From NCBI GenBank assembly GCA_016209885.1, contig JACQVF010000005.1, forward strand, positions 1-56,401: a DNA stretch of 56,401 nucleotides, given 5' to 3'. Source of the DNA: Gemmatimonadota bacterium (lineage in GTDB: Bacteria; Gemmatimonadota; Gemmatimonadetes; Longimicrobiales; Gaopeijiaceae). The stretch's first letter is position 1; each line of letters begins with the position of its first letter. A model generated the notes under the pieces. It made no database searches. It saw only the letters and a list, made by a program, of their open reading frames with translations, and was not told the origin of the DNA. Shown here in pieces: positions 23,072 to 31,901 of the stretch. The translations under genes were made by a program, and so were the position numbers.

Positions 23072-24460
23072 ATGCGCACGATCATCGAGCCGTTCAAGAT
23101 CAAGGTGGTGGAGCCGATCCGCATGACCACGCGGGGCGAGCGGTTGGAGTGCCTGCGTGCGGCGGGTTACAACGTTTTCAGGCTCCGCTCCGAGGACGTG
23201 ATCATCGATCTGCTGACGGACAGCGGGACGGCGGCGATGAGCGCGGACCAGTGGGCGGGCGTCATGCGGGGTGACGAGGCGTACGCGGGGAGCCGATCGT
23301 TCTACCGTTTCGAGGAGACGGTGCGCCGGGTCTTCGGGTTCGAGCAGGTGATCCCTACGCATCAGGGCCGCGCGGCGGAGCGGATCCTCTTTTCGACGGT
23401 CTGTCGGCCCGGGCACGTGGTGCCCAACAACACTCATTTCGACACGACGCGGGCCAACATCGAGGCGAGCGGGGCCCGAGCGGTGGATCTCCCCATCGCG
23501 GAGGGCCGGATCCCGTCGCTGCCGCACCCGTTCAAGGGAAACCTGGACGTGGGTGCGTTGGAGCGGCTCATTGGGGAGGTGGGGGCGGCGCGGGTTCCCC
23601 TCTGCATGTTGACCGTCACGAACAACGCCGGCGGCGGCCAACCCGTCTCCATGGCGAACCTGCGCGCGGTGTCGCAAGTATGCCGGAGCCACGGGATCCC
23701 GCTGTATATTGACGCCTGCCGGTTTGCGGAGAACGCGTACCTCATCAAGCTTCGGGAGGAGGGGTACGCCGCCCGATCCGTCGCGGAGATTGCCCGCGAG
23801 ATGTTCTCCTGCGCGGATGGCTGCACGTTCTCCGCGAAGAAGGATGGGCTGGCCAACATCGGCGGATTCCTGGCGACGAACGACGCGCGGCTTGCGGAGC
23901 TGGAGCGCGATCTGCTCATTCTTACGGAGGGCTTTCCGACGTACGGGGGGCTGGCGGGCCGCGATCTGGAGGCGATTGCCATCGGGCTGGAGGAGGTTCT
24001 TCACGAGGATTACTTGCAGTATCGGCTCGCGTCGGTGCGCTACCTGGGCGAGCATGTTTTCCGGGAGGGCGTGCCCATCGTGCAGCCACCGGGCGGGCAC
24101 GCCATCTACATCGATGCGGCGGCGTTTCTGCCGCACGTGCCGCCGCAGGAGCTGCCCGGCCAGTCGCTGGTGGCCGAGTTGTACGTGGAGGCGGGGATTC
24201 GCGGGGTGGAGATCGGCACGGTGATGTTCGGGCGCACGGACCCTGAGACGGGGGCGGAGGAGGCGGCGTCCATGGAGCTGGTACGGCTGGCGATGCCGCG
24301 GCGCGTGTACACGCAGAGCCACGTGGATTACGTGGTGGAGGCTGTTCTGAACGTGTGGGAGCGGCGCTCCCGCATCGGCGGCTTCCGCATCGAGCACCAG
24401 GCGCCGGTGCTCCGCCACTTCACGGCTCGCTTCGCGCCCCTGTATCCGTTCGGCTCGTGA
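23072..24460 (+). CDS. tnaA: tryptophanase (beta-eliminating lyase)
   Basis: PLP enzyme of the tryptophanase/tyrosine phenol-lyase family, 462 residues, close to the family length. It has LLTDSGTAAMS, MRGDEAYAGSRS, IPTHQGR, the Schiff-base region SAKKD, and FPTYGGLAGRDLEAIAIGL. Two positions separate the subfamilies as I recall them: tryptophanase has Ile in VEIG (here GVEIG) where tyrosine phenol-lyase has Arg, and His in LRHFTA (here VLRHFTARF) where the other has Phe. Both favour L-tryptophan cleavage to indole, pyruvate and ammonia. There is no TnaC-like leader or transporter next to it. The start could be ATG 23072 or TTG 23051; no strong ribosome site is seen. Confidence 0.88.
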   Translation: MRTIIEPFKIKVVEPIRMTTRGERLECLRAAGYNVFRLRSEDVIIDLLTDSGTAAMSADQWAGVMRGDEAYAGSRSFYRFEETVRRVFGFEQVIPTHQGRAAERILFSTVCRPGHVVPNNTHFDTTRANIEASGARAVDLPIAEGRIPSLPHPFKGNLDVGALERLIGEVGAARVPLCMLTVTNNAGGGQPVSMANLRAVSQVCRSHGIPLYIDACRFAENAYLIKLREEGYAARSVAEIAREMFSCADGCTFSAKKDGLANIGGFLATNDARLAELERDLLILTEGFPTYGGLAGRDLEAIAIGLEEVLHEDYLQYRLASVRYLGEHVFREGVPIVQPPGGHAIYIDAAAFLPHVPPQELPGQSLVAELYVEAGIRGVEIGTVMFGRTDPETGAEEAASMELVRLAMPRRVYTQSHVDYVVEAVLNVWERRSRIGGFRIEHQAPVLRHFTARFAPLYPFGS

Positions 24461-24467
24461 CGGCGGC

Positions 24468-24493
24468 GGGCGCGCGCTGAAGCGCAGCGCCCC
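24468..24493 (+). terminator. GC hairpin after tnaA
   Basis: GGGCGCGCGC and GCGCAGCGCCC pair with one bulged A around a TGAA loop, 8 nt after the tnaA stop. No T-run follows, so its strength is uncertain. Confidence 0.35.
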
Positions 24494-24528
24494 GTCCCAC
24501 GGCTACCTGCGAACCGGGGTCTTCGCGT

Positions 24529-25656
24529 ATGCGGCGCATACCCAGTCGCTTCCGGCGCGTCGATGAGGCGAAGCCGTGGGACCCGCTCCCTCGGAAGTCG
24601 CTGTACGAGGAGGCGGCCGCGGCGTCGTATTGGGCGCGCTGGGTCGTGGTGGTGGTTGGGGCGGCGGCTGCGCTCCTTGACGACCGGGCTATGACCCCGA
24701 CGGTCTGGGCGCTCCTCGGCGTCGCCGCGTACAACACCGCCTTGCAGATGGCCGCCGGAATGCGCCGCGAGGCGCCGCTCTCCGTCGCTCTGGCGCTCGA
24801 CGCCCTGGTGATCTTCGTCGTCAGCGCGCTGCGCGGGCCGCTCACGACGGCAGCGCCCATCTTCTTCATCGCGCCACTGCTCCTGGCCTCGTTCGCCTAT
24901 GGCGGAGCGGGCGCGTTCGCCGGGATCGCCGCGTTCGCCCTCGGCCACGGGCTCGTGACCTTCGCGACCGCGGAGACGATCACCGGGCGGACCGTAGCCG
25001 GGTTCGCCGCGTACACGGGCTTCTACTCCCTGCTGGCGCCGCTCGTGGGCTACATCGTCGAGCGCTACGAGGAGGTGCTCGGCGAGCTGCTCCACCAGTC
25101 GGTGACGGACCCGCTCACCGGGCTGTTCAACCGGCGCTTCTTCACGGACGCACTCGAGCGCGTCCGCCGTGTCTCGCACCGACACGGGCAGCCGTTTTCC
25201 GTCATCCTCATCGACGTGAAGGGGTTCAAGGCGATCAATGACGCGCTGGGCCATGACGCGGGGGACCAGGTCCTGATTCGCCTTGCGGACCACTTCCTCG
25301 GGCGGGTGCGCATGAACGACATCGTCGCGCGCATCGGGGGCGATGAATTCGCCGTGCTTCTGCCGGCTACAGGGCTCCCGGGCGCCGTGGCCACGGCGTG
25401 CCGGCTCATCGAGGACCTCGAGGAAACGGATCCGGTGCTCCGGCCCATCGCCCTCTCCATGGGCGTCTCGCAGGGTCCCGCGGAGCCCGACGAGCCCGTC
25501 GAGCATACGCTCCTGGCCGCGGACCGGGCGCTCATCCAGGCGAAGCACGAGCTGGACAGCCAGATCCTCATCGTGGGGGATGAGAGGCGCGGCGAGCCCA
25601 TCACCGTGGCCGAGTTCGAGGCAGCGCTGGTCCGCGAGGATCGCGCGAGCGGTTGA
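24529..25656 (+). CDS. membrane diguanylate cyclase (GGDEF)
   Basis: A 375-residue protein with five or six membrane segments in residues 30-180 and a GGDEF domain at about 190-345. The active-site motif GGDEF is at residues 270-274 and intact. An RMND (RxxD) inhibitory site lies five residues upstream, so product inhibition by c-di-GMP is expected. It should make c-di-GMP in response to a membrane or envelope cue. No EAL domain and no partner gene are next to it. Confidence 0.92.
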   Translation: MRRIPSRFRRVDEAKPWDPLPRKSLYEEAAAASYWARWVVVVVGAAAALLDDRAMTPTVWALLGVAAYNTALQMAAGMRREAPLSVALALDALVIFVVSALRGPLTTAAPIFFIAPLLLASFAYGGAGAFAGIAAFALGHGLVTFATAETITGRTVAGFAAYTGFYSLLAPLVGYIVERYEEVLGELLHQSVTDPLTGLFNRRFFTDALERVRRVSHRHGQPFSVILIDVKGFKAINDALGHDAGDQVLIRLADHFLGRVRMNDIVARIGGDEFAVLLPATGLPGAVATACRLIEDLEETDPVLRPIALSMGVSQGPAEPDEPVEHTLLAADRALIQAKHELDSQILIVGDERRGEPITVAEFEAALVREDRASG

Positions 25657-25876
25657 ACCGCTGGCCGGGCGAGCGACGCCCCGGCCTGCTAGAACTTGAG
25701 CGCGCGATCCACCGCAGCTCTTCAGCGACTTGCGGAACGCGGCATGTCCTGCCACGCTCCCTTTGCGGCGGGCCAGAGGCGTGCCGGGTTGGGAACCCTG
25801 TCCGCGGCGGCGGGTTAGGAAGCTTCCAGTCGCGCAGTCGCGGGCGGTCACGGTGCGATCGGCTCACGGAATCTGG

Positions 25877-28372
25877 ATGAGGGGAAGCCCTGCCATCCGG
25901 TTGGCGCTTGCCGGGCTGTTCCTGGCGGGCGCCCCCACTGCATACGCTCAGGACATTCCGCTCCTGGGGCGAGTCTATGGCACGCCGGTGCCGCGGGCGT
26001 ACTACGAGCGCGTCCGTGAGGACCCGAGGGCGTTCCAGTTGGAGCGCGGCTTCCTGGGGCTGCTGCGCGACCGCGGGCTCGGGGTGCGGGAGGGCATCGA
26101 AGGCGCGGCCGTAGCGGCCGCGGCCGGGGCGGCTCCGGTGCGCGGCGTAGTGCGGATCCCCATCGTGCTTGGTCTCTACTCGAACTCCGGTGCGCCCCCC
26201 GTTCCGGCGGCGGCACTCCAGCGCGATTTCTTCGACGGCCCGAGCTCTTATTTCGGCACGCTTACGGCGTACTACGGGGAGGTTTCCGGCGGCGCGCTGA
26301 CCGCGACGGGCAACGTCCACGAGTGGGTGCAGGTCTCGCTTCCCCGCGACTCGGTGGTCGGTCGGAACCACGGTCTCGGCAACGATGCGCGCGTGGGGGA
26401 GTACATCGTGCGGATCCTCCGCTTCCTCACGGACTCTGCCCGCGTGGACTGGAGCCGCTACGACGCGGACGGCGACGGGTACGTGGATGTGCTGGGGGTG
26501 ATGCACCCGGACAAGGACGGCGCGTGCGGCGGGCCCGGGATCTGGTCCCACCGCTACTCGCTGCGGGGTCAGATCGGCGGGGACTTCGTAGCCACGCTCG
26601 CGGACGGCCGTCAGGTCCGCATCAACGACTACGTGGTCGTGTCGGCCATATCTTGCGAGTTCGGCCGCACGGTCAACGAGATCGGCATCTTCGCCCATGA
26701 GCTGGGTCATGCGTTCGGGCTGCCGGACCTCTACGACACGGTGGAGGGGGACGGGCAACACAGCGGTGTGGGGAGCTGGGACCTCATGGCCACCGGCGCA
26801 TGGGGCTGCTCGTTCCCGTCGTCGCGGGACGCGGCGCGCCCGTGCCACCCGGGCGCGTGGTCGAAAGCGCAGGTCGGCTGGGTGGCGGTGGACGTGCTGG
26901 CGGCCGGCGGGGATCACGGCACGCTCCGGCTCGGAGCCGTGGAGACAGGGGGCCGGGTGCTGCGGGTGCCGAGCGGCGACGGCTCCGGCGAATACTTTCT
27001 GCTGGAGAACCGCGAGGCGATCGGCTTCGATGAGAAGCTCTTCGCGCCGGGCCTCCTGATCTGGCACATCGACGCCGCGGTGGTCAGCCAGCGCGCGGCG
27101 AGCAACACGATCAACACGGACCCGCGGCGCATGGGTGTCGCGCTTGAGCAGGCGGATGGTCTGAATCAGCTCGCCTTGCTTTTCGGCAACGGCGGCAACT
27201 ACGGGGACGCCGGCGACCCGTTCCCCGGGTCCGCGAACAAGACGGCGTTCCACGCAGGGACGACGCCGTCGTCCTTCACGAACCAGGGCAAGGCGAGCGG
27301 CTTCACCCTGCTCAGCCTGGCGCTCGCGGGCACGTCCACGGATTTCCGGGCACTCACGCGCTACCAGACCCTGGGGATCGTGGTGGAAGGGACGAGCGCC
27401 GCTGTCATGACGGTAGCCGGCGCAGCGGCCTCGGCGGCGCCGCGGGCCGAGTTCCGGATGGCGCCCTTCGAGACGGAGAGCGTGGAGGCGGCGGCGGGCG
27501 CGATCCTCGCCCCGGGCGTGCGGGACGGCTTCCTGGGGTGGGCCGACGGAGCGACGCGCCTGCGCACGTTCACCATGGGGCTCGCCGACACGACGCTCAC
27601 GGCGCGCTACGGGCGCCGCGAGTACTTGGTGGACCTGAAGACGGACGGACCCGTGCCGCGCGTGGCGCCCGGGACGCTCGCAGTCACGCCCGCGGCGAGC
27701 GACGGCTGGTTCGAGCAGGGGACAGAGGTCACGGTGGCGGCTACGCCCGTGACCGGCTTCGCCTTCAGCGAGTGGACGGGCGACCTGGCGGGAGCGCCGA
27801 ATCCCGTGTCGTTCCGCGTGGACCGACCGCGCACGGCCAGCGCGAGGTTCCGGCTCATTTTCGGGGTGGCCAGCCTCGGCCCGGTGGTCTCGTTCCAGGC
27901 GGCGACCGCGCAGGAGGTCGTGTTGCGCGCCGAGAACGCGAACGAGCCGGTGCGCTGGTCGCAGGTGGCGGGACAGCTTCCCGAGGGACTCGCCCTCAAA
28001 GCGGAGGGTCGGATCACGGGCGCGGCCCTGGAAACCGGCTCGTTCCCGGTGACCGTCAGGGCGACGGACGCCCTCGGCCTCGAGGCGACGGCCGCGGTGA
28101 CGTTCGAGGTGCGCGAGCCGCAAATCGCCGGTCCGGTCCTGGCGGGCCCGTTCCTCCTCAACGGGATGAGCCCGGACGCGCTCCAGCAGGTGTTCCTGGA
28201 TCGTATCGGGAACGCGAACGGCCGCTATGACCTGGCTGACCTGCGGGCTTACGTGATCCTGAACCCGAACCTGCCTCAGGCCGTCGCGAGCGCGGTGGTC
28301 CAGGCTGCGCCCCTGGTCCTGCCGCTGGTAGATTTCTCCGACGATGGCCGCGGGCCCGGATCCCGGCGATGA
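25877..28372 (+). CDS. secreted M6-family metalloprotease
   Basis: An 831-residue exported protease. A signal peptide covers about 1-25 (ends AYAQ). The catalytic domain carries H274-E-L-G-H278 with AFGLPDLYD after it, the extended HExxHxxGxxxxxD zinc site of immune-inhibitor-A-like M6 enzymes. A Gly/Asp loop (DADGDGYVDVLGV) may bind calcium. Then comes a stretch with an InlB-type beta repeat (FSEWTGDLAG) and an Ig-like domain (LPEGLALKAEGRITG) before a short tail. The tail looks like a dockerin-like segment (GNANGRYDLADLRAYV). Its TGA overlaps an ATG at 28369, and a lipoprotein gene follows. Confidence 0.85.
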   Translation: MRGSPAIRLALAGLFLAGAPTAYAQDIPLLGRVYGTPVPRAYYERVREDPRAFQLERGFLGLLRDRGLGVREGIEGAAVAAAAGAAPVRGVVRIPIVLGLYSNSGAPPVPAAALQRDFFDGPSSYFGTLTAYYGEVSGGALTATGNVHEWVQVSLPRDSVVGRNHGLGNDARVGEYIVRILRFLTDSARVDWSRYDADGDGYVDVLGVMHPDKDGACGGPGIWSHRYSLRGQIGGDFVATLADGRQVRINDYVVVSAISCEFGRTVNEIGIFAHELGHAFGLPDLYDTVEGDGQHSGVGSWDLMATGAWGCSFPSSRDAARPCHPGAWSKAQVGWVAVDVLAAGGDHGTLRLGAVETGGRVLRVPSGDGSGEYFLLENREAIGFDEKLFAPGLLIWHIDAAVVSQRAASNTINTDPRRMGVALEQADGLNQLALLFGNGGNYGDAGDPFPGSANKTAFHAGTTPSSFTNQGKASGFTLLSLALAGTSTDFRALTRYQTLGIVVEGTSAAVMTVAGAAASAAPRAEFRMAPFETESVEAAAGAILAPGVRDGFLGWADGATRLRTFTMGLADTTLTARYGRREYLVDLKTDGPVPRVAPGTLAVTPAASDGWFEQGTEVTVAATPVTGFAFSEWTGDLAGAPNPVSFRVDRPRTASARFRLIFGVASLGPVVSFQAATAQEVVLRAENANEPVRWSQVAGQLPEGLALKAEGRITGAALETGSFPVTVRATDALGLEATAAVTFEVREPQIAGPVLAGPFLLNGMSPDALQQVFLDRIGNANGRYDLADLRAYVILNPNLPQAVASAVVQAAPLVLPLVDFSDDGRGPGSRR

Positions 28373-28470
28373 CCAGCACCCACAGAGGAGCCGGGCCAGC
28401 GGAGGCGCGCGGAGGCGGCGCGGGCCTGGCGGCTGGCGGCGCCGCGAGTCAGGAAGGATCGAGTCGGCCG

Positions 28471-28845
28471 ATGAGACGATGGGCAGTGTGGGCGCTGGCC
28501 GGCCTCCTCGGGGCCGTGGCGTGCGACCAGGGCCCCAGCGGGCCCGGCGCCATCACCGGCAGAGTAGTCTCGCCCAACGGGGCGGAGGGCGCCGCCGTGA
28601 TGCTCCTCACGGGCCAGCAGCTCGGCGCCGTGTCGAGCGCCGGCAGTACGCGGGCATTCAGCCACCAGAACGGGGCCCAGCTCCGCGTCGTCCTGGTCAA
28701 CGTCACGCCCGGCGAGCTGAGGTTCAAGGTCGAGGTGCCGGACGTGGGCGCGCCGCCGCCCGCCGCCACGGTGCTGCAGGTGGTCGATGGCGAGAACGCG
28801 TTGCGCCCGGTGCTCACTGGATACAAGGTCGAGTTCTCACGCTGA
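28471..28845 (+). CDS. small Ig-like/carboxypeptidase-like lipoprotein
   Basis: A 124-residue lipoprotein with lipobox LLGAVAC (Cys18). The body begins GAITGRVVSPNGAEGAAVML, which looks like a small beta-sandwich of the carboxypeptidase-regulatory type. It has AGGAAGGA about 12 nt upstream of ATG 28471. An ATG at 28369 would overlap the protease stop but gives a 34-residue Gly/Ala-rich extension before the signal peptide, so it is not preferred. The spacing suggests it is made together with the M6 protease. Confidence 0.72.
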   Translation: MRRWAVWALAGLLGAVACDQGPSGPGAITGRVVSPNGAEGAAVMLLTGQQLGAVSSAGSTRAFSHQNGAQLRVVLVNVTPGELRFKVEVPDVGAPPPAATVLQVVDGENALRPVLTGYKVEFSR

Positions 28846-28924
28846 TGTGCCGGCCCCGGAGTGAGCGGCCGCGCTCGCTCCCGCCGGCTTGCCCCCGTTC
28901 CCAGGCGCTCCCCAGGAGGCTCGC

Positions 28925-30778
28925 GTGCCCAGAGATCGTTCGGCGGTGCCGTTCCCGCGCGCTGCGGCGTTTGTCGCGCTCGTCGCCCTCAGCGGCGCCT
29001 GCGGAGACGAAGGCCCGCCCCGCATCGACCGCATTGAGGTGACCGCGGAAAGCGGTGGCAATCTGGAGGTCATGAAGGGAGAGCTGATCGTGCTGAAGGC
29101 GAAGGCGTTCTCCGGGACCAAGGAGCGCATCGATGCGTTGATCCGCTTCAAGACTGAGAACCCCGAGATCGCCGCGGTGGACTCGATCCTGGGCCGCGCC
29201 ATCGGGATCGAGTACGGCACGGCGCAGATCGCGGTGACGGCGAACAACGAGTTCACGGCGCGCTTCGCGCTGCAGGTGGTGGGACCGGCCATCGCGCGCA
29301 TCGTCATCGTGCCGGCGAGCGCGGGCACGACGATCGGCGGCACCGTGCAGCTCACCGGGATCGCCCTGAACTCGAGGGGCGACACGATCGCGGGTGCGGA
29401 GTTCCGGTGGCGGAGCACGTCGCCGTCTATCGTGCAGCTCGACGCCACCGGCTCCGGCGGCGTCGCCACGGGCGTGGCCGCGGGCGTCGGCAGCGTGGAG
29501 GCGGTGGCGTGGAACAACCTGAGGGGGACGGCCACAGTCAGCGTGCTGCCCGTTCGCGACTTCGTGCCCAGGGAGGGCGCGTTCGGTGCCGTGATCGGCA
29601 TCGTGGGCGCGAACCTGGCGCCGCCCGTGAAGGTGGCCTTCGCCGCCGGGCTCACCACCGTGGTGGAGGCGGAGGTTCAGCGGGTGACCTCCGACACCAT
29701 CTACACGTGGGTGCCCGTGGGTGCCCGCAGCGGGCCACTGACCGTCACCCTGGGAAGCGTGAGCGCCAGGACGGCGGCATCGTTCACCGTGACCGGTGGT
29801 GGCGATGACGCGCTCGAGCAGAACGATGAGCCGACCCTCGACAGTCCGCAGTTCCCCATCGGCTCCTACAACCCGGCGCTGATCGCCGTACCGAATGACC
29901 AGGACTGGTTCCTCATCCCGATCACGCAGAGCAGTGGGACCTTCACGCTGGAGATCAGCGTGCGCAAGGGCAGCGGGATCACCCAGTCCGGCGACCAGCT
30001 CCGCGTGGACAGCCTGCTCCAGGCCGCGTTCTTCAGGCTCGAGCCGCCCGACGCCTCGGGAAGCCGGCCCCTGCGCTGGATGGGCGGCTATCCGGCCTTC
30101 GGCTTCATGAGCTACGATTTCACGGCGGACACCGCCGTACGCACGCTGCGCACGGCCCGGCGCATCCTCGAGCCGGACACGTTCGTCGTGCTCGTCATCG
30201 CAAACTCGCAGGGTTCCAGCATGCCCTACGGGCTGCGGGTGCGCGACACGGGCGTCTACACCTTCGGCCCCGACGAATACGAGGAGAACGACGCGCCCAT
30301 CGAGGCGAAGCCGGTCACGTTCCCCAGCAGCTTCCCCGCGTTCGCCGAGAACGGGGGCGAGCTGGACTTCTACTCCTTCACCCTCGGGGACAGCGCGCGC
30401 GTTCGCGCCAGGCTGAGCGGGGCGAAGGGCGACCTCGACGTCTGGCTCGGCACCGAGACCCTGAGCCTGGATTCCGCGATCGCCAAGGGTGATACGCCAG
30501 CTCCAAACGACAGTCTGACGGCGACGCTGAAGGCCGGGAAGTACGTGCTGGGCGTGTGGGAGTTCGCCATGCGCGGCGACGCCTACACCCTGACCCTCGA
30601 GCGGCTGCCGTTCGCGGCGCCGCCGGGCGTGGCCGGCGAGGCGGCGCCCGTGGCCGGGCCGGACCGGCGTGCGAGTCGGGCGACCGTGCGGCCCGGGCTG
30701 GAGCCGCTCAGGCTGCGCCTGCGGCTGCCGCTGGGAAGCCCGTTCCGGATCGTCCCGCCGTGGAGCGGCTGGCGCTGA
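28925..30778 (+). CDS. Ig-like lipoprotein with pre-peptidase domains
   Basis: A 617-residue surface lipoprotein with lipobox LVALSGAC (Cys26). Residues about 30-230 form BIG2-like Ig repeats (IDRIEVTAESGG; IVIVPASAGTTIGGTVQLTG). An IPT/TIG-like domain and two PPC-like domains follow (DDALEQNDEPT, YEENDAPIEAKP). CCCCAGGAGGCTCGC directly before GTG 28925 fixes the start. It probably binds polysaccharide or protein at the cell surface and works with the neighbouring secreted protease; that is inference. It overlaps the next, broken, frame by 19 nt. Confidence 0.8.
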   Translation: MPRDRSAVPFPRAAAFVALVALSGACGDEGPPRIDRIEVTAESGGNLEVMKGELIVLKAKAFSGTKERIDALIRFKTENPEIAAVDSILGRAIGIEYGTAQIAVTANNEFTARFALQVVGPAIARIVIVPASAGTTIGGTVQLTGIALNSRGDTIAGAEFRWRSTSPSIVQLDATGSGGVATGVAAGVGSVEAVAWNNLRGTATVSVLPVRDFVPREGAFGAVIGIVGANLAPPVKVAFAAGLTTVVEAEVQRVTSDTIYTWVPVGARSGPLTVTLGSVSARTAASFTVTGGGDDALEQNDEPTLDSPQFPIGSYNPALIAVPNDQDWFLIPITQSSGTFTLEISVRKGSGITQSGDQLRVDSLLQAAFFRLEPPDASGSRPLRWMGGYPAFGFMSYDFTADTAVRTLRTARRILEPDTFVVLVIANSQGSSMPYGLRVRDTGVYTFGPDEYEENDAPIEAKPVTFPSSFPAFAENGGELDFYSFTLGDSARVRARLSGAKGDLDVWLGTETLSLDSAIAKGDTPAPNDSLTATLKAGKYVLGVWEFAMRGDAYTLTLERLPFAAPPGVAGEAAPVAGPDRRASRATVRPGLEPLRLRLRLPLGSPFRIVPPWSGWR

Positions 30779-31137
30779 GGCGCCGGAGGCCGAGGGACTT
30801 CCGACAGCGGGCCGGCCGTCTCTCCCCGAGGTTCGCAGGGGGAGCGGCCTTGCTTCTGGGGGTGGCGGCGTACGGCGGCGAGGAGGCGACGCCGCCGCCT
30901 CCGCCGGTCTCCTACATCGAGATCTCACCGCCGGACACGCTTGTCGCCGTCTCCGACTCCGTGCGCCTCGGCGCTACCGCGTACGGACTCGATGGCGCCG
31001 CGCTCCCGCGCACCTTCCGCTGGTCCGGCGAGCCGACGGCATGCTTGACTGCGGCGGCCTTAGTCGTCATAAGTATTGGTCGCGTTTTTGCGGACGCCTG
31101 CGCCCTATCGGCTTACGCGGTGCCTGAGAGCACCTGA
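30760..31137 (+). pseudogene. truncated Ig-like lipoprotein with lost lipobox cysteine
   Basis: This frame reads a signal-like segment GGAALLLGVAAYGGEE, where the usual lipobox would be AAC: Tyr38 (TAC) replaces Cys (TGC). A BIG2-like start follows (YIEISPPDTLVAVSDSVRLG, LPRTFRWSGEPT). At about 31037 the Ig likeness stops, and the sequence becomes less GC-rich and unlike the domain for the last 33 residues. A full Ig-like lipoprotein of this type would be hundreds of residues. The gene seems to have lost both its anchor and its body. Confidence 0.6.
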
Positions 31138-31189
31138 ACGGCCGAAGCGCGTGGCGTTGCCTGCAGTGGACCCCAGCCCGGAGGCCGCC

Positions 31190-31819
31190 ATGGTGCACGC
31201 TCATCGCCTGTCCTGGCTCCGCAGCTCCCCGTCGTGGCTGATCCTGGTCGGCGCCGTCTTGTGGCTGCTGCCCCGAGACTCGGCGCGGGCCCAGGAACCC
31301 AAGGCGTACCCGAAAGTGCCCGCGGAGCTGGAGCGCGTGCGCTCCGTTCTGGACAAGTATCAGGACCCCATCATGGCCGTTCACGACGGCTACTTCTCGA
31401 CGCTCGGATGCGTTGAGTTCCCGGAGGCCGGCCGCGCCGGTGAGGTCCCGTACCCCGCGGGGGGGATGGGCGTCCACTTCCTCAACATGACGGCGATCGG
31501 TCCTCAGCTCGATCCGCAGCGGCCGCAGATTCTCATCTACGAGCCGCAAGGCGAGAAGTTGCGGCTAAACGCGGCCGAGTGGTTCGTGCCCGAGGAGGTG
31601 ATGAAGAGCCGTCCGCAGCTCTGGGGTCAGCCGTTCGACGGTCCCATGGAGGGTCACCACCCACTCATGCCGGCAGGCCTGCATCACTGGGATCTGCACG
31701 TCTGGCTGTGGAAGGAGAATCCGGCGGGCGCGTTCAGTCCCACGAACCCGGCGGTAAAGTGTCCCGCCGGCGCCTACACGTTCAAGGAGCGGGCACCCAA
31801 AATCGTGTCGGTGAAGTGA
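31190..31819 (+). CDS. secreted hypothetical protein
   Basis: A 209-residue exported protein with a signal peptide (residues about 15-35, ending ARAQ). The body includes MGVHFLNMTAIGP, DPQRPQILIYEPQGEKL and NAAEWFVPEE. I recognise this as a family of secreted proteins with no known function. His-rich HHPLMPAGLHHWDLHVW may bind metal. GGAGGCCGCC precedes ATG 31190. It follows the broken lipoprotein and precedes the NmrA gene by 82 bp. Confidence 0.7.
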   Translation: MVHAHRLSWLRSSPSWLILVGAVLWLLPRDSARAQEPKAYPKVPAELERVRSVLDKYQDPIMAVHDGYFSTLGCVEFPEAGRAGEVPYPAGGMGVHFLNMTAIGPQLDPQRPQILIYEPQGEKLRLNAAEWFVPEEVMKSRPQLWGQPFDGPMEGHHPLMPAGLHHWDLHVWLWKENPAGAFSPTNPAVKCPAGAYTFKERAPKIVSVK

Positions 31820-31901
31820 CGGTCGGTCGTGGGTCTGCCGCGGTCGAGAGGCTGCGGCGGACCGCGCCGCATGTTGCGACCTGAAAGTAAGGAGGGATCC
31901 A

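Noticed and set aside
28369..28470. ATG 28369 as the lipoprotein start
   Set aside because: It gives a Gly/Ala-rich 34-residue extension before the signal peptide; ATG 28471 has a better ribosome site and a standard lipoprotein start.
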